Assembly: GCA_002255365.1 (NCBI GenBank) | Contig: NCBI01000033.1 | Coordinates: 1 to 43,741, forward strand | Direction: 5' to 3' | Length of the DNA stretch: 43,741 nt | Origin: Chromatiales bacterium 21-64-14 | Lineage (GTDB): Bacteria > Pseudomonadota > Gammaproteobacteria > 21-64-14 | Part shown: piece by piece, positions 1 to 7,576 of the stretch | Numbering within the stretch: the first letter of the stretch is position 1 | Layout of the letters: every line of letters starts with the position of its first letter | The notes under the pieces: generated by a model | What the model was told of the DNA's origin: nothing | The model's database searches: none | What the model saw: the letters and a program-made list of their open reading frames with translations, nothing else | Position numbers and translations under genes: made by a program

Positions 1-10
1 CCGTTCTCAT
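1..10 (-). CDS. start of a gene running off the left edge
   Basis: Only the first three codons (ATG-AGA-ACG) lie in the window. The start is suggested by a purine-rich Shine-Dalgarno-like GAGGAGA about 9 bases before the ATG on the minus strand. A perfect 12-bp palindrome (CATCGC/GCGATG, 35-46) lies about 25 bases upstream and could be an operator. The product cannot be named. Confidence 0.3.
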
Positions 11-542
11 CGTTGTGTCTCCTCGCTGCTGGTCCATCGCGCGATGAGATTACGCCACCTCGCGGAATTTTAAAGAACGGCCTAGTGTGACCGGTTACCT
101 CCCGGCCCATGCGATCCATACTGATAGGCGTGTTGCGCGCCTGATCGTATAGTTTGGTCGGCATAGCGGAGATCCGGCAAAGTGCCGGCCGATTCCCCAC
201 GAGCGGCGTCTTGGACGGACCCCATGGACCAAGGCACGAGGTCCGCGTGCGCTCCATGGCTGAACTCAACCCGGTTCGGAACGGCTTCCACGTTTGGCTC
301 CCAGGCTACAAGGAACGGCGCAATGGCCGCAAAACCCGCCTACCAAGATACGAGGTGCCCGTGGCTGAACTCAACACGGTTTGGGTGGGTGGCTTGAACG
401 CCCTGAGCTTTCAGTAAGCGCCATTCCCCCTGTCGCTGGTTGACCTATCCTGGCACGCGGGCCTAGCTTAGGGGCTCCGGGGCTCTTAGCCAAAGATTTG
501 ACTCCAACAGATTAATCGTTCCCCCATCGCCTGGCCGCAGTC

Positions 543-559
543 TGTCGGTATTTTTTACA
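543..559 (+). repeat. 17-bp T-rich box, copy 1
   Basis: TGTCGGTATTTTTTACA; differs from the copy at 753-769 by one base. A third, looser version is at 714-730. All three lie upstream of the PEP-CTERM-like remnant. A regulatory role is inference only. Confidence 0.4.
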
Positions 560-752
560 TGCGCCCCGTTTCACGCGAACAAACTAATTTCCGACAAATC
601 AAGTGGGTTGGAGCACTGTACCGGTGGGGCATGCACAGCCCTGCCTACCCGAAGCTGCTCGGACACACCGATTCAGCATGATCCGCACCGCTCAGCATAA
701 GTTATTGTATTACTGTTACGTTTTTTACGGTGCGGGGTGGCATAGCACGTCT

Positions 753-769
753 TGTCGGCATTTTTTACA
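753..769 (+). repeat. 17-bp T-rich box, copy 2
   Basis: TGTCGGCATTTTTTACA; 16 of 17 bases match the copy at 543-559. It sits about 265 bases before the start of the PEP-CTERM-like remnant. Confidence 0.4.
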
Positions 770-1034
770 AATCTCCGCCACGGGCTTATAGGAACTCGCG
801 TAGAATTTTGTAGGCTAATGTTTAATCAAAATGACCGATTTGTGGAAAATTGTATGGCCGGCCCTGGCCGTGAGCGGCGGCAGGCCACCGCTCCGCAAGC
901 AGGACACTCATTCCGTTCAACCAAACGCCTTCTGGGCACAATCGCCTCCGGTCTCTATCTTCCAACCCAGGTCATGTGTGTGACACCAGTGATTTTATAA
1001 TTATAGCTAATTGTTTTTACAGCACATTTTTTAA

Positions 1035-1354
1035 ATGGCCGAAAGATTCGGTGCGGTGAAATCCGGGCTGATCGGCGTCGCGATACTGGCGCTCGGCTTG
1101 ACCTCCCTGCCGGCAGCGGTGGTGTCGGTGTTGTACTATCTCAACCAAACCAACATCGATTCTGCGCCGTTCACCGATGGCACGAATTACCCTTGGTTAC
1201 CATTGACAACAACGGTGCACCCGGCGACATCAACTTCACCGTCACGACCCTGCCTGCACTTGATAATTACGCCGGGCGTAACGTCCGAAATCCGGAACAG
1301 ATCTGCTTTCCCATGCCCCAAAACCATGCTGCCCGCGGCAAGGGAACCCGATAA
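1035..1354 (+). pseudogene. PEP-CTERM-type secreted protein, N-terminal remnant, frameshifted
   Basis: The ATG at 1035 opens a hydrophobic signal-like N-terminus (residues about 9-35, ending near PAAVVSVLYY). After DGTNY the frame is lost near 1191. A single-base deletion there restores a second frame reading LVTIDNNGAPGDINFTVTTL up to the stop at 1352-1354. That pattern (short Y-x-x-V-T-I-D segment, then INFTV) is typical of the N-terminal domain of many PEP-CTERM/exosortase substrates. No PEP-CTERM tail follows, so the gene is both frameshifted and truncated. No exosortase gene is in the window. Family assignment is by eye and moderately sure; the frame switch is seen directly. Confidence 0.55.
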
Positions 1355-1510
1355 AATTCCCGAATGCCTGGCCATACTACGGGGCACCAAGGTTGCGCTT
1401 GCAACATATCGGTATCACGGCGTTTGGCGCCGCCACAACCATCCGGCATCGTCCTCGGAAGCGGGCGAATAAATCTACCCCAATATTTTCCAGCACAAAG
1501 AGGGACGACC

Positions 1511-2272
1511 ATGCCTGACAAATACGCACGCATTGCGATTGTAACCGGTGCCACATCCGGTATTGGCGAGGCCACCGCCAGAAAGTTCATTGCCTCTGGC
1601 TTCGGGGTAGTGGGAAATGGGCGTAATGCCATCAGACTATCTGCGCTCGAAAAGGAGTTCGGCACCGCGTTTCGTGGTGTTGCCGGCGACGCCAGCGATG
1701 GCGCTGTGCTCGATAAACTGTTTGTCTCAGCCGGCGATCATTTTGGAAAAACAGCTGATATCGTTGTTGCCAATGCAGGTTCAGGTCTCGGTGGATCCGT
1801 CAAGGACGCCGATCTATCGGGATTCGAGAATCTGCTAAAAATAAATGTGACTGGCACCCTCGCTCTGCTGCAAAAAGCCGCACAAAAAATGGTCGCGGCA
1901 CAACAAAACACCTATCCGAATTCCGCAGCCGATATCGTCATTATCGGGTCGGTAGTTGGACGGCACATATCGCCGTTCAGCGCAGTATATGGGGCATCCA
2001 AGTTTGCAGTACATGCACTGGCCGAAGGCCTACGACGCGAGGTTGGCACTAAAGGGGTGCGCGTTTCGCTGGTTGAGCCTGGCATCGTGCTGAGCGGATT
2101 TCAGGCGGGCGCGGGCTATACTGACGAAATGGTGCAGAGTTTTGAGGATAAATTTGGACCACTGCTGGTGGGAGATGACGTGGCAAACGCGATACATTTC
2201 ATAGTGACCCAGCCGCCCCATGTGCATATAAGCGACATCATGGTTCGCCCCACGCGCCAAGACTATCCGTAA
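1511..2272 (+). CDS. SDR-family NAD(P)-dependent oxidoreductase
   Basis: A 253-residue classical short-chain dehydrogenase/reductase, presumably cytoplasmic. The Rossmann motif TGATSGIG is at residues 12-19, NAG at 88-90, and the catalytic set Asn112, Ser147, Tyr160 and Lys164 (YxxxK) is complete. The ATG at 1511 is chosen because AGAGGGACGACC precedes it and it opens directly into the beta-1 strand; the frame is open further upstream but without SDR sequence. Length is usual for the family, and it resembles the YdfG/serine-dehydrogenase-like group of broad-specificity SDRs. The substrate cannot be deduced. It stands alone, flanked by a decayed gene and a 350-bp gap. Confidence 0.9.
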   Translation: MPDKYARIAIVTGATSGIGEATARKFIASGFGVVGNGRNAIRLSALEKEFGTAFRGVAGDASDGAVLDKLFVSAGDHFGKTADIVVANAGSGLGGSVKDADLSGFENLLKINVTGTLALLQKAAQKMVAAQQNTYPNSAADIVIIGSVVGRHISPFSAVYGASKFAVHALAEGLRREVGTKGVRVSLVEPGIVLSGFQAGAGYTDEMVQSFEDKFGPLLVGDDVANAIHFIVTQPPHVHISDIMVRPTRQDYP

Positions 2273-2622
2273 CTGTTGATGGTCAATGGGGGTCGATCCG
2301 TAGTGCGCCACCCAGCTCCGGGCCGCTGACAGGCTGCGCCCGCCTAGAAGATGTGGTTGACCCGATCATCGCACGGCCGGTTTAACACTGACAGATCCCG
2401 GCAGGCGGCAGGAGGGCGCCCTAATGCCGGAAAATAGCGCCGTGTATGCTTATGAGCCTATGATTCGCGAGGAGTGCGACGTTTAGCCACCATTGAGATG
2501 TCATCTTTTTTCTGCAAGGCCACACTGCGCTCTTGCACTAACCACGATGGGCCCGCGTACACGTGCGTGCCGGCAGCGCAGTCGTTGGGATCGAAGTCGC
2601 TCAAGCCAAGGAGGATAGGCCG
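2273..2622. other. 350-bp intergenic gap
   Basis: The only candidate gene is a 20-codon ORF at 2424-2486 (listed separately). No terminator hairpin with a T-run was found after the SDR gene. Confidence 0.4.
2424..2486 (+). CDS. possible 20-residue peptide
   Basis: ATG preceded at good distance by CAGGAGGGCGCC; translation MPENSAVYAYEPMIREECDV, then TAG. The strong ribosome site is the only support. It could be a leader peptide for the downstream reductase or the head of a deleted gene; no family is recognised. Confidence 0.2.
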   Translation: MPENSAVYAYEPMIREECDV

Positions 2623-3288
2623 ATGACTCACAAAACCACCCTGCTGATGAAACAGTTCGTGACCCACGACGTGCTGCGTTTTATCGTCGCACGGCCTGAA
2701 GGGTTCGCCTTCGAACCCGGCCAGGGGCTCGATCTCGCTATCGACCACGAGCGCTGGCGCCAACAGACGCGGCCGTTCACCCCAACCTCGGTGGCACAGG
2801 ACAAGGTCCTGGAGTTCACCATCAAGATTTATGAAGAACACGCGGGCGTGACGCGTGCACTGGCCGCCCTGAATCCAGGTGCAGGGTTAACGATTTCCGA
2901 CCCTTGGGGCACGATCCGCTATCAGGGCCGCGGTGTGTTCATCGCCGGCGGCGCCGGCATCACGCCCTTCCTCGCGATTATGCGCCAGTTGCGCGCGGAA
3001 GGACGGCTGGACGGCCACGGTCTGATCTTTTCCAATAAGAGTCCCAGCGACGTCATCTGTGAGAAAGAGTTGCGTGCCGCTTTCGGGGAACGCGCAACGT
3101 TCGTAACCGATCGCGAGGCCGGCGGTCACTTCATCGCCGGTCGTGTGGACGAAACGCTGCTGCGGCGCTGCGTCACGGACTGGAGTCAGCGGTTCTACGT
3201 GTGCGGCCCACCGCCGTTCAACGATGCAGTCATGCAAACCCTGCGCCGCCTGGGGGCGCAGCCGGACACGCTGATATTCGAACAATGA
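2623..3288 (+). CDS. FAD/NAD(P)-binding flavodoxin/ferredoxin reductase-like protein
   Basis: A 221-residue member of the ferredoxin-NADP reductase fold. The N-terminal beta-barrel carries the flavin motif RPFTPTS (residues 50-56). The C-terminal nucleotide domain carries GGAGITPF (109-116) and a CGPPPF loop near residue 200, as in phthalate dioxygenase reductase and flavodoxin reductases. There is no 2Fe-2S domain, so it must pass electrons to a separate partner, which is not obvious nearby. The ATG at 2623 follows AAGGAGGAT and is preferred to the earlier in-frame start at 2563. It lies upstream of the metal transporter but about 165 bp away, so co-transcription is uncertain. Confidence 0.85.
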   Translation: MTHKTTLLMKQFVTHDVLRFIVARPEGFAFEPGQGLDLAIDHERWRQQTRPFTPTSVAQDKVLEFTIKIYEEHAGVTRALAALNPGAGLTISDPWGTIRYQGRGVFIAGGAGITPFLAIMRQLRAEGRLDGHGLIFSNKSPSDVICEKELRAAFGERATFVTDREAGGHFIAGRVDETLLRRCVTDWSQRFYVCGPPPFNDAVMQTLRRLGAQPDTLIFEQ

Positions 3289-3453
3289 GGTAGGCGAACC
3301 CGCGGGCGTCGCAGTTGTCCGGCTCGGGAAACCGCTCTATGCTACGAACGGAACCTCCTTACGAGCCCGCGGGCAAGCTATAGCCTCGCGGAGTGGACGG
3401 TTCGCTGGTACTTGCTACGGGCACGAACTACTAGGGCTGCTTCGGGGGATTTC

Positions 3454-4143
3454 ATGAGTGACAATGAGGCGCATAGGTCACACCGTATCGGCTGGCTGCG
3501 CGCGGCAGTGTTGGGTGCCAACGATGGCATCGTTTCTACGTCCAGCTTGATTATTGGTGTTGCAGCCGCGCACACCCGGCACGAGGCAATTCTTCTCGTC
3601 GGCGTGGCCGGGCTCGTCGCGGGCGCAATGTCCATGGCCGCCGGTGAGTATGTATCGGTTAGTTCGCAGGCAGACACAGAAAAGGCGGATCTAGAACTCG
3701 AGAAACGCCACTTGGATGAGGACTCCGCATTTGAGCACCGGGAGCTGGCTCAGATTTATGAGGAGCGAGGGCTCGAATCAGATCTGGCAAAACAGGTCGC
3801 GAGACAGCTGATGGCCCACGATGCGTTGGGCGCGCATGCCAGGGACGAACTCGGCATATTTGATCGGGCCAGGGCGCGGCCGATTCAGGCGGCGTTTTCC
3901 TCAGCCGCCACATTCACGATAGGCGCGGCGCTGCCATTGTTAACGGTATTGTTTGCGCCGGACCGGCAGTTGATACCCGTAGTCGCGGGGTTGTCGCTGA
4001 TATTTTTGGCTGTTCTAGGCGGTCTTGCCGCACGCGCGGGAGGCGCGTCCGTGGCCATCGGTGCCATCCGGGTTACCTTCTGGGGGACACTCGCCATGGG
4101 GTTGACCGCGCTGGTCGGCAGCTTGTTTGGCGTGGCGGCATGA
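3454..4143 (+). CDS. VIT1/CCC1-family Fe2+/Mn2+ transporter
   Basis: A 229-residue integral membrane protein. The N-terminus has the family signature LGANDGIVSTSSLIIGVA (residues about 20-37, with the conserved Asp-Gly). It continues with a second helix containing GAMSMAAGEYVSVSSQ, a Glu-rich cytoplasmic helical segment (about 70-145) where VIT1 proteins bind metal, and three more C-terminal helices. Family members move ferrous iron or manganese out of the cytosol; that direction is known for VIT1, not shown here. The ATG at 3454 follows TCGGGGGAT. Length is normal for bacterial homologues. Its presence fits a high-iron habitat, but that is inference. Confidence 0.9.
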   Translation: MSDNEAHRSHRIGWLRAAVLGANDGIVSTSSLIIGVAAAHTRHEAILLVGVAGLVAGAMSMAAGEYVSVSSQADTEKADLELEKRHLDEDSAFEHRELAQIYEERGLESDLAKQVARQLMAHDALGAHARDELGIFDRARARPIQAAFSSAATFTIGAALPLLTVLFAPDRQLIPVVAGLSLIFLAVLGGLAARAGGASVAIGAIRVTFWGTLAMGLTALVGSLFGVAA

Positions 4144-4219
4144 TCGCCCAGGCGACCCGCCGCCGATCGGTCAAGTATGCGGGGTCACTATCGCGGCTCG
4201 CATTCCGGGAGGAATAAAA

Positions 4220-4735
4220 ATGATGGGATCATCGCGTTTGTGTCCATCCGCCTGTACCCGAAGGATCTTCCGTGCGGCGCATGTGACCACCCTTGCGTTC
4301 TTGCTGGTGGGTACCACGACGTTTGCGGACACCTCGCAAGAACGCACGCATCAGATGGGGCATCGCGTGATGCCCTTCGAACTCTCGAAGACGATGCATA
4401 TCTTCCGGATGACCGAATCCGGAGGGGTGCAACGGGTGATCGCCAAGGATCCAAACGCGAAAGACCGGATTCGGCTGATCCAACGACATTTGAAATACGA
4501 GGCCGAGCGATTCCGGCGCGGCGACTATTCGGATCCCGCAGCCCTGCATGGCGCAGACATGCCTGGACTGAAGGTGCTCGAATCCGCCGGCTCGCGCATC
4601 AAGATCTCGTATACGGCCCTCCCTTCAGGCGCTGAGATCACTTTTGAGGCAAGCGATTTACGTCTGGTGACCGCGATTCATCGGTGGTTCGGAGCCCAAT
4701 TGTCCGAGCACGGCGCCGACGCCACGGCACAATGA
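4220..4735 (+). CDS. conserved secreted protein of unknown function
   Basis: A 171-residue protein with a likely Sec signal peptide (basic start CTRRIFRAAH, hydrophobic VTTLAFLLVG, probable cleavage after TTFA near residue 36). The mature part begins MPFELSKTMHIFRMTESGGVQRV and contains the block GDYSDPAALHGADMPGL. This matches a conserved small family in proteobacteria that databases often label aspartate carbamoyltransferase. It has none of the ATCase carbamoyl-phosphate motifs, so that label should not be copied. The ATG at 4220 follows GGGAGGAATAA; an ATG three bases later is equally possible. The gene starts 76 bases after the transporter stop, in the same direction, so the two could be co-transcribed. 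Confidence 0.7.
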   Translation: MMGSSRLCPSACTRRIFRAAHVTTLAFLLVGTTTFADTSQERTHQMGHRVMPFELSKTMHIFRMTESGGVQRVIAKDPNAKDRIRLIQRHLKYEAERFRRGDYSDPAALHGADMPGLKVLESAGSRIKISYTALPSGAEITFEASDLRLVTAIHRWFGAQLSEHGADATAQ

Positions 4736-4833
4736 ACTCATTGCTGCACTACAGACTCTTGCAGGCGCGGCACACGCTCCGCTAAACCGTCCGTGGAGCG
4801 GGTGAACGACAACCCACATGCAGGAACCCCGAG

Positions 4834-5197
4834 ATGATCGATACGATCCCCGATCTACCGGACAACGTGCTCGGGTTCACCGCCAAAGGTACGGTGACCG
4901 CGCAAGACTACGAATCCGCCATCATTCCGGCCGGTGGAGGCGCTATTTCCCCGCTACGATCGGGTCCGGCTCCTATACCACCTCGGAGACGAATTTTCCG
5001 GATTTAAGGCCGCCGCCGTCTAGGATGATGCGAAGCTTGGCCTGAAACACCTTACCGGCTGGGAGAGAATCGCAGTCATCTCGGACGTCGAGTGGGTCCG
5101 GATCGCCATCCGGGTCTTTGGCCTCGCGATCCCAGGGCGTGTACGCATATTTCACAACCGTGACATCACTGAAGCCATACAGTGGGTCTGCGCGTAG
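4834..5197 (+). pseudogene. SpoIIAA-like (STAS/DUF3478) protein, disrupted
   Basis: The frame from ATG 4834 reads MIDTIPDLPDNVLGFTAKG and TAQDYESAIIPA, the start of a SpoIIAA-like domain. One extra base near 4932 shifts the frame. The second frame continues RYDRVRLLYHLGDEFSGF, then an in-frame TAG (5021-5023) where the family usually has Trp (AAAVWDDAKLG). It then runs HLTGWERIAVISDVEWVR through to a TAG at 5195-5197. One insertion and one nonsense change are enough to explain the loss, so the inactivation looks recent. Intact members are about 120 residues and of unclear function, probably lipid- or protein-binding. Confidence 0.8.
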
Positions 5198-5333
5198 CTT
5201 TGTTATCGGACTTGGCGAGAAGGCAATGAGCGGTTCGCCCACCGCCAGGCGGGAACTCGTCCGCAACGCTCTCGTCGTTTCCCCGCTTGCGGACAGACTA
5301 TCGCCAACGCGACGCCTTACTGGAGGGCTGCCA

Positions 5334-5654
5334 ATGAACAATGGTATCATCCGCAAGGTCTGCTTTCCGGTGTTTCCGCCGGACAGAAACGCACGTGACG
5401 GGCTGGGATGGATCACCGCGCAACCGGCCATAAGCCCTCGACCAGGCCTGCCTCGGCAACGGTATCTGGCCGGTGGTGTGGCCGCGGCTTTGGTTTCCCA
5501 CGTGCTCAGGGAACCTCCGGGTGCCCGGGATCGCCACCCGCGGGCCGGCCAGGCGGACCCACGAGGGGACTGGAGACCAGCGGGTCTCGCCCGACGCCCG
5601 TTATCGGCCGCGGGAATACGAAACGGGCCCGACGCTGTGCCGACGCTCTCCTGA
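5334..5654 (+). CDS. doubtful hypothetical protein
   Basis: 106 codons from an ATG that follows TGGAGGGCTGCC, a good ribosome site. The first ~35 residues (MNNGIIRKVCFPVFPPDRN...) look protein-like. The rest is Pro/Arg/Gly-rich and typical of a non-coding frame in GC-rich DNA. It may be the head of a gene whose body has been lost or shifted. No family recognised. Confidence 0.25.
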   Translation: MNNGIIRKVCFPVFPPDRNARDGLGWITAQPAISPRPGLPRQRYLAGGVAAALVSHVLREPPGARDRHPRAGQADPRGDWRPAGLARRPLSAAGIRNGPDAVPTLS

Positions 5655-5668
5655 GATACGGACCGGGC

Positions 5669-5689
5669 CATGACCCATGACCCATGACC
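5669..5689 (+). repeat. three tandem copies of a 7-bp unit
   Basis: CATGACC repeated three times without mismatch, about 50 bases upstream of the carbonic anhydrase gene. Such a unit can change copy number by slippage; no function is visible. Confidence 0.6.
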
Positions 5690-5741
5690 GTTGGGCGGCT
5701 AACAACCCCGCCTGTCTTCTGGACCGACATTGGACGCACTG

Positions 5742-6368
5742 ATGATATCTGCACGAGAAGCACTTGAACGTCTTCAGGAGGGTAACCGGCGCTTCGTCTC
5801 CAGCGCACAGAGTGGCGGGGCATTACCCAGCCATTCCCGCCCGGTGGAATTGGCGAGCAACCACCACCCCTTCGCAATCGTACTGGGTTGTTCCGATTCC
5901 CGGGTACCGGCCGAGATCGTGTTCGATCAAGGTCTGGGCGATCTGTTTGTCATTCGCGTCGCCGGAAATATCGTCGCACCCTCACAGGTGGGAAGTGTCG
6001 AGTTCGCAGCGTCCCGGTTCGGTACCCGCCTCGTCGTGGTCCTAGGACATTCGCAATGCGGTGCCATCCTCGCGACCATCGAGGAACTCCAACGGCCAGA
6101 AGGAAACCAGTCGCGGAACCTGCGCTCGATCGTGGACCGGGTGCGGCCCTCAGTCGAAGGGTTGCTCAGGACCGAACTCCGGCACGACCCGGATGCGCTC
6201 GTGCGCCACGCGGTACGGGCCAACGTTGGCGTATCGGTAAGCCATTTGCGCTACGGATCCGACGTACTGGAACAGCTGACCCGCAGCGACGGGCTCATGG
6301 TGGTCGGCGCGGAATATTCACTGGAGACGGGGGTTGTGGAGTTTTTCGATGGGGTAGAGCAACTCTGA
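5742..6368 (+). CDS. beta-class carbonic anhydrase
   Basis: A 208-residue cytoplasmic zinc enzyme that interconverts CO2 and bicarbonate. All beta-class signatures are present: CSDSR with Cys50, Asp52 and Arg54, and HSQC with His103 and Cys106, giving the C-D/H-C zinc site and the Asp-Arg dyad. The start at ATG 5742 gives the family-like beginning MISAREALERLQEGNRRF; a TTG at 5730 in the same frame is possible, and neither has a strong ribosome site. It stands alone, with no carboxysome or bicarbonate-transporter genes nearby. In autotrophs such enzymes supply bicarbonate or CO2 for fixation; whether that applies here is inference. Confidence 0.92.
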   Translation: MISAREALERLQEGNRRFVSSAQSGGALPSHSRPVELASNHHPFAIVLGCSDSRVPAEIVFDQGLGDLFVIRVAGNIVAPSQVGSVEFAASRFGTRLVVVLGHSQCGAILATIEELQRPEGNQSRNLRSIVDRVRPSVEGLLRTELRHDPDALVRHAVRANVGVSVSHLRYGSDVLEQLTRSDGLMVVGAEYSLETGVVEFFDGVEQL

Positions 6369-6598
6369 CGTGGGTCAGGCGCCCTGCTTCCCGCCCTCTC
6401 CTTGCACCCACTGAATGGCGGCCCCGTATCGGAATATCCCGGACCGCACATGCCGCAATAGGGGATTCCGGCCATGATGAAAGCCACTGTCCCCTGCGGC
6501 CAGCCGGAAAATTGGCCGGCCGCCATGCCACCCATGATCAACAACCCATTGTATATAAATATATTTAGCACGCGCAGCGTTCACTGAATAGCACTAGT

Positions 6599-6612
6599 TT
6601 GACCCCGATCAA
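6599..6612 (+). promoter_or_regulatory. FNR-like box
   Basis: TTGAC-CCCG-ATCAA matches the FNR consensus TTGAT-N4-ATCAA at nine of ten half-site bases. At a class II spacing the -10 region would be 6635-6640 (TACGCT, weak). It lies 418 bases upstream of ubiT with a MITE-like element in between. Whether it drives ubiT is inference. Confidence 0.4.
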
Positions 6613-6746
6613 GCCGCGCCGCCTAGCTCGCGCGTACGCTTAGTCCCGCGGGTGATGTACTCGCATTGCCGACTGGTACACAGGTGTCGCGCCAAAGATC
6701 AAACGGCTGGATCCAACCTATCACGCACCAGCGCGCCCTAGGTGCC

Positions 6747-6892
6747 TAGACCCCATCGCAAAATCGCAGATCGGGCGTTCAGGCAAGGCGCGGCCCCTAC
6801 AAGGAGCGCAGTTTACACCCAACTAAATGAGCACCGCAGCAGGGTCCACAACGCCGCATGGGCGACCGAGACGCATTTTGAGGTAGGTTCTA
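6747..6892 (+). mobile_element. palindromic MITE-like element, copy A
   Basis: About 146 bp including a TA at each end. It is the most diverged of three copies (others at 39018-39160 and 41538-41682). The core (GCAGATCGGGCGTTCAGGCA, then TTTACACCCA, then GCACCGCAGCAGGGTCC) matches the others closely. The left terminal repeat is degraded (TAGACCCCATCGCAAAAT), whereas the right end still reads ATTTTGAGGTAGGTTCTA. It has no coding capacity. Confidence 0.8.
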
Positions 6893-7029
6893 ATCGCGTC
6901 TACCCATTCCGCTGCACCCACTGTGATCAAAAAGCATTGAAGAGCACACCGCAAGCTGGCGGGTCATTTCGCTTTCGTGTCGGCCGAATGTCGGTCTCAC
7001 GCTACCACTAATCACGCGGCATCACGAGC

Positions 7030-7548
7030 ATGGCCATGATCAACATACCACTGCTCCCCGTTAAGCTTGGCCTACGCGTGCTCCCGGACGCCTGGCACGC
7101 CGAGATCGCCACACGTCTGTTCAATCACCTGATGCGCGGTCAGACCGGCGCCGAGCGGATCGCCGAAATCGATGGGGTACGACTGTGCCTGTCTATCGTC
7201 GACACGGGTAACGAACTATTGTTCGAAATACGTGGCGGCCGCTTGGAACGTGCGCGGCGCGCAAGCGCCGGCACCCGTGAATGGCAAGTCCGCATTCGCG
7301 GAAAACTCAACGACTTTTTGCTCTTGGCCACTCGTTCCGAGGACCCCGATAGCTTGTTCTTCAGTCGACGCTTGGCATTAGAAGGAGATACTGAAATCGG
7401 CTTGCACGTCAAGAATGTCATCGATGCGATTGAGTTCGATCCGCGCGCCCACTTTGTCTCCGTTGTGGGCCCGTGGGTGGTTGACGTCGCCCAAACGCTG
7501 CTTTTCTCAAACGTTACCAGCCGCCGCACTCGAAATACGACCAAATAG
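7030..7548 (+). CDS. ubiT: UbiT, SCP2-domain accessory factor for anaerobic ubiquinone synthesis
   Basis: A 172-residue protein built around one SCP2 sterol-carrier domain, matching UbiT (E. coli YhbT). Typical stretches are KLGLRVLPDAWH near the N-terminus, then DGVRLCLSIVDTG and the C-terminal SRRLALEGDTEIGLHVKN. UbiT is thought to bind the hydrophobic ubiquinone intermediates for the O2-independent hydroxylases. The ATG at 7030 is followed by another in frame at 7036, and there is no strong ribosome site. It converges on the ubiU-ubiV operon (29 bases between stops), so all three partners of the pathway are within 5 kb. Confidence 0.9.
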   Translation: MAMINIPLLPVKLGLRVLPDAWHAEIATRLFNHLMRGQTGAERIAEIDGVRLCLSIVDTGNELLFEIRGGRLERARRASAGTREWQVRIRGKLNDFLLLATRSEDPDSLFFSRRLALEGDTEIGLHVKNVIDAIEFDPRAHFVSVVGPWVVDVAQTLLFSNVTSRRTRNTTK

Positions 7549-7576
7549 CGCATCCCCGAAGACCGCTAAATATCTC

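Larger units (their letters stand above)
11..1034. other. gene-poor stretch with short repeats
   Basis: No convincing gene was found. It holds an imperfect direct repeat (core 257-279 and 362-384, 23 bp with two mismatches, 105 bp apart). It also holds two nearly identical 17-bp boxes reading TGTCGGYATTTTTTACA (543-559, 753-769) and a weaker third version at 714-730. AT-rich tracts near 1000-1030 precede the PEP-CTERM-like remnant. The base composition and scattered stops look like decayed DNA rather than a maintained regulatory region. Confidence 0.5.
6369..7029. other. 660-bp intergenic region upstream of ubiT
   Basis: Contains an AT-rich tract (6551-6566), an FNR-like site (6599-6612) and one copy of the palindromic MITE-like element (6747-6892). 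The short open frames here are in GC-rich non-coding style and are not accepted as genes. Confidence 0.6.

Noticed and set aside
257..384. Possible CRISPR array from the two 23-bp repeats
   Set aside because: Only two imperfect units, 82-base spacer, no cas genes; not a CRISPR.
154..417. 87-codon frame containing a repeated ...AELN... segment
   Set aside because: The 105-bp repeat spacing keeps frame, but there is no ribosome site and no recognisable protein; treated as a DNA repeat.
4973..5671. 232-codon minus-strand frame
   Set aside because: It is antisense to the readable SpoIIAA-like pseudogene and to non-coding DNA; no ribosome site.
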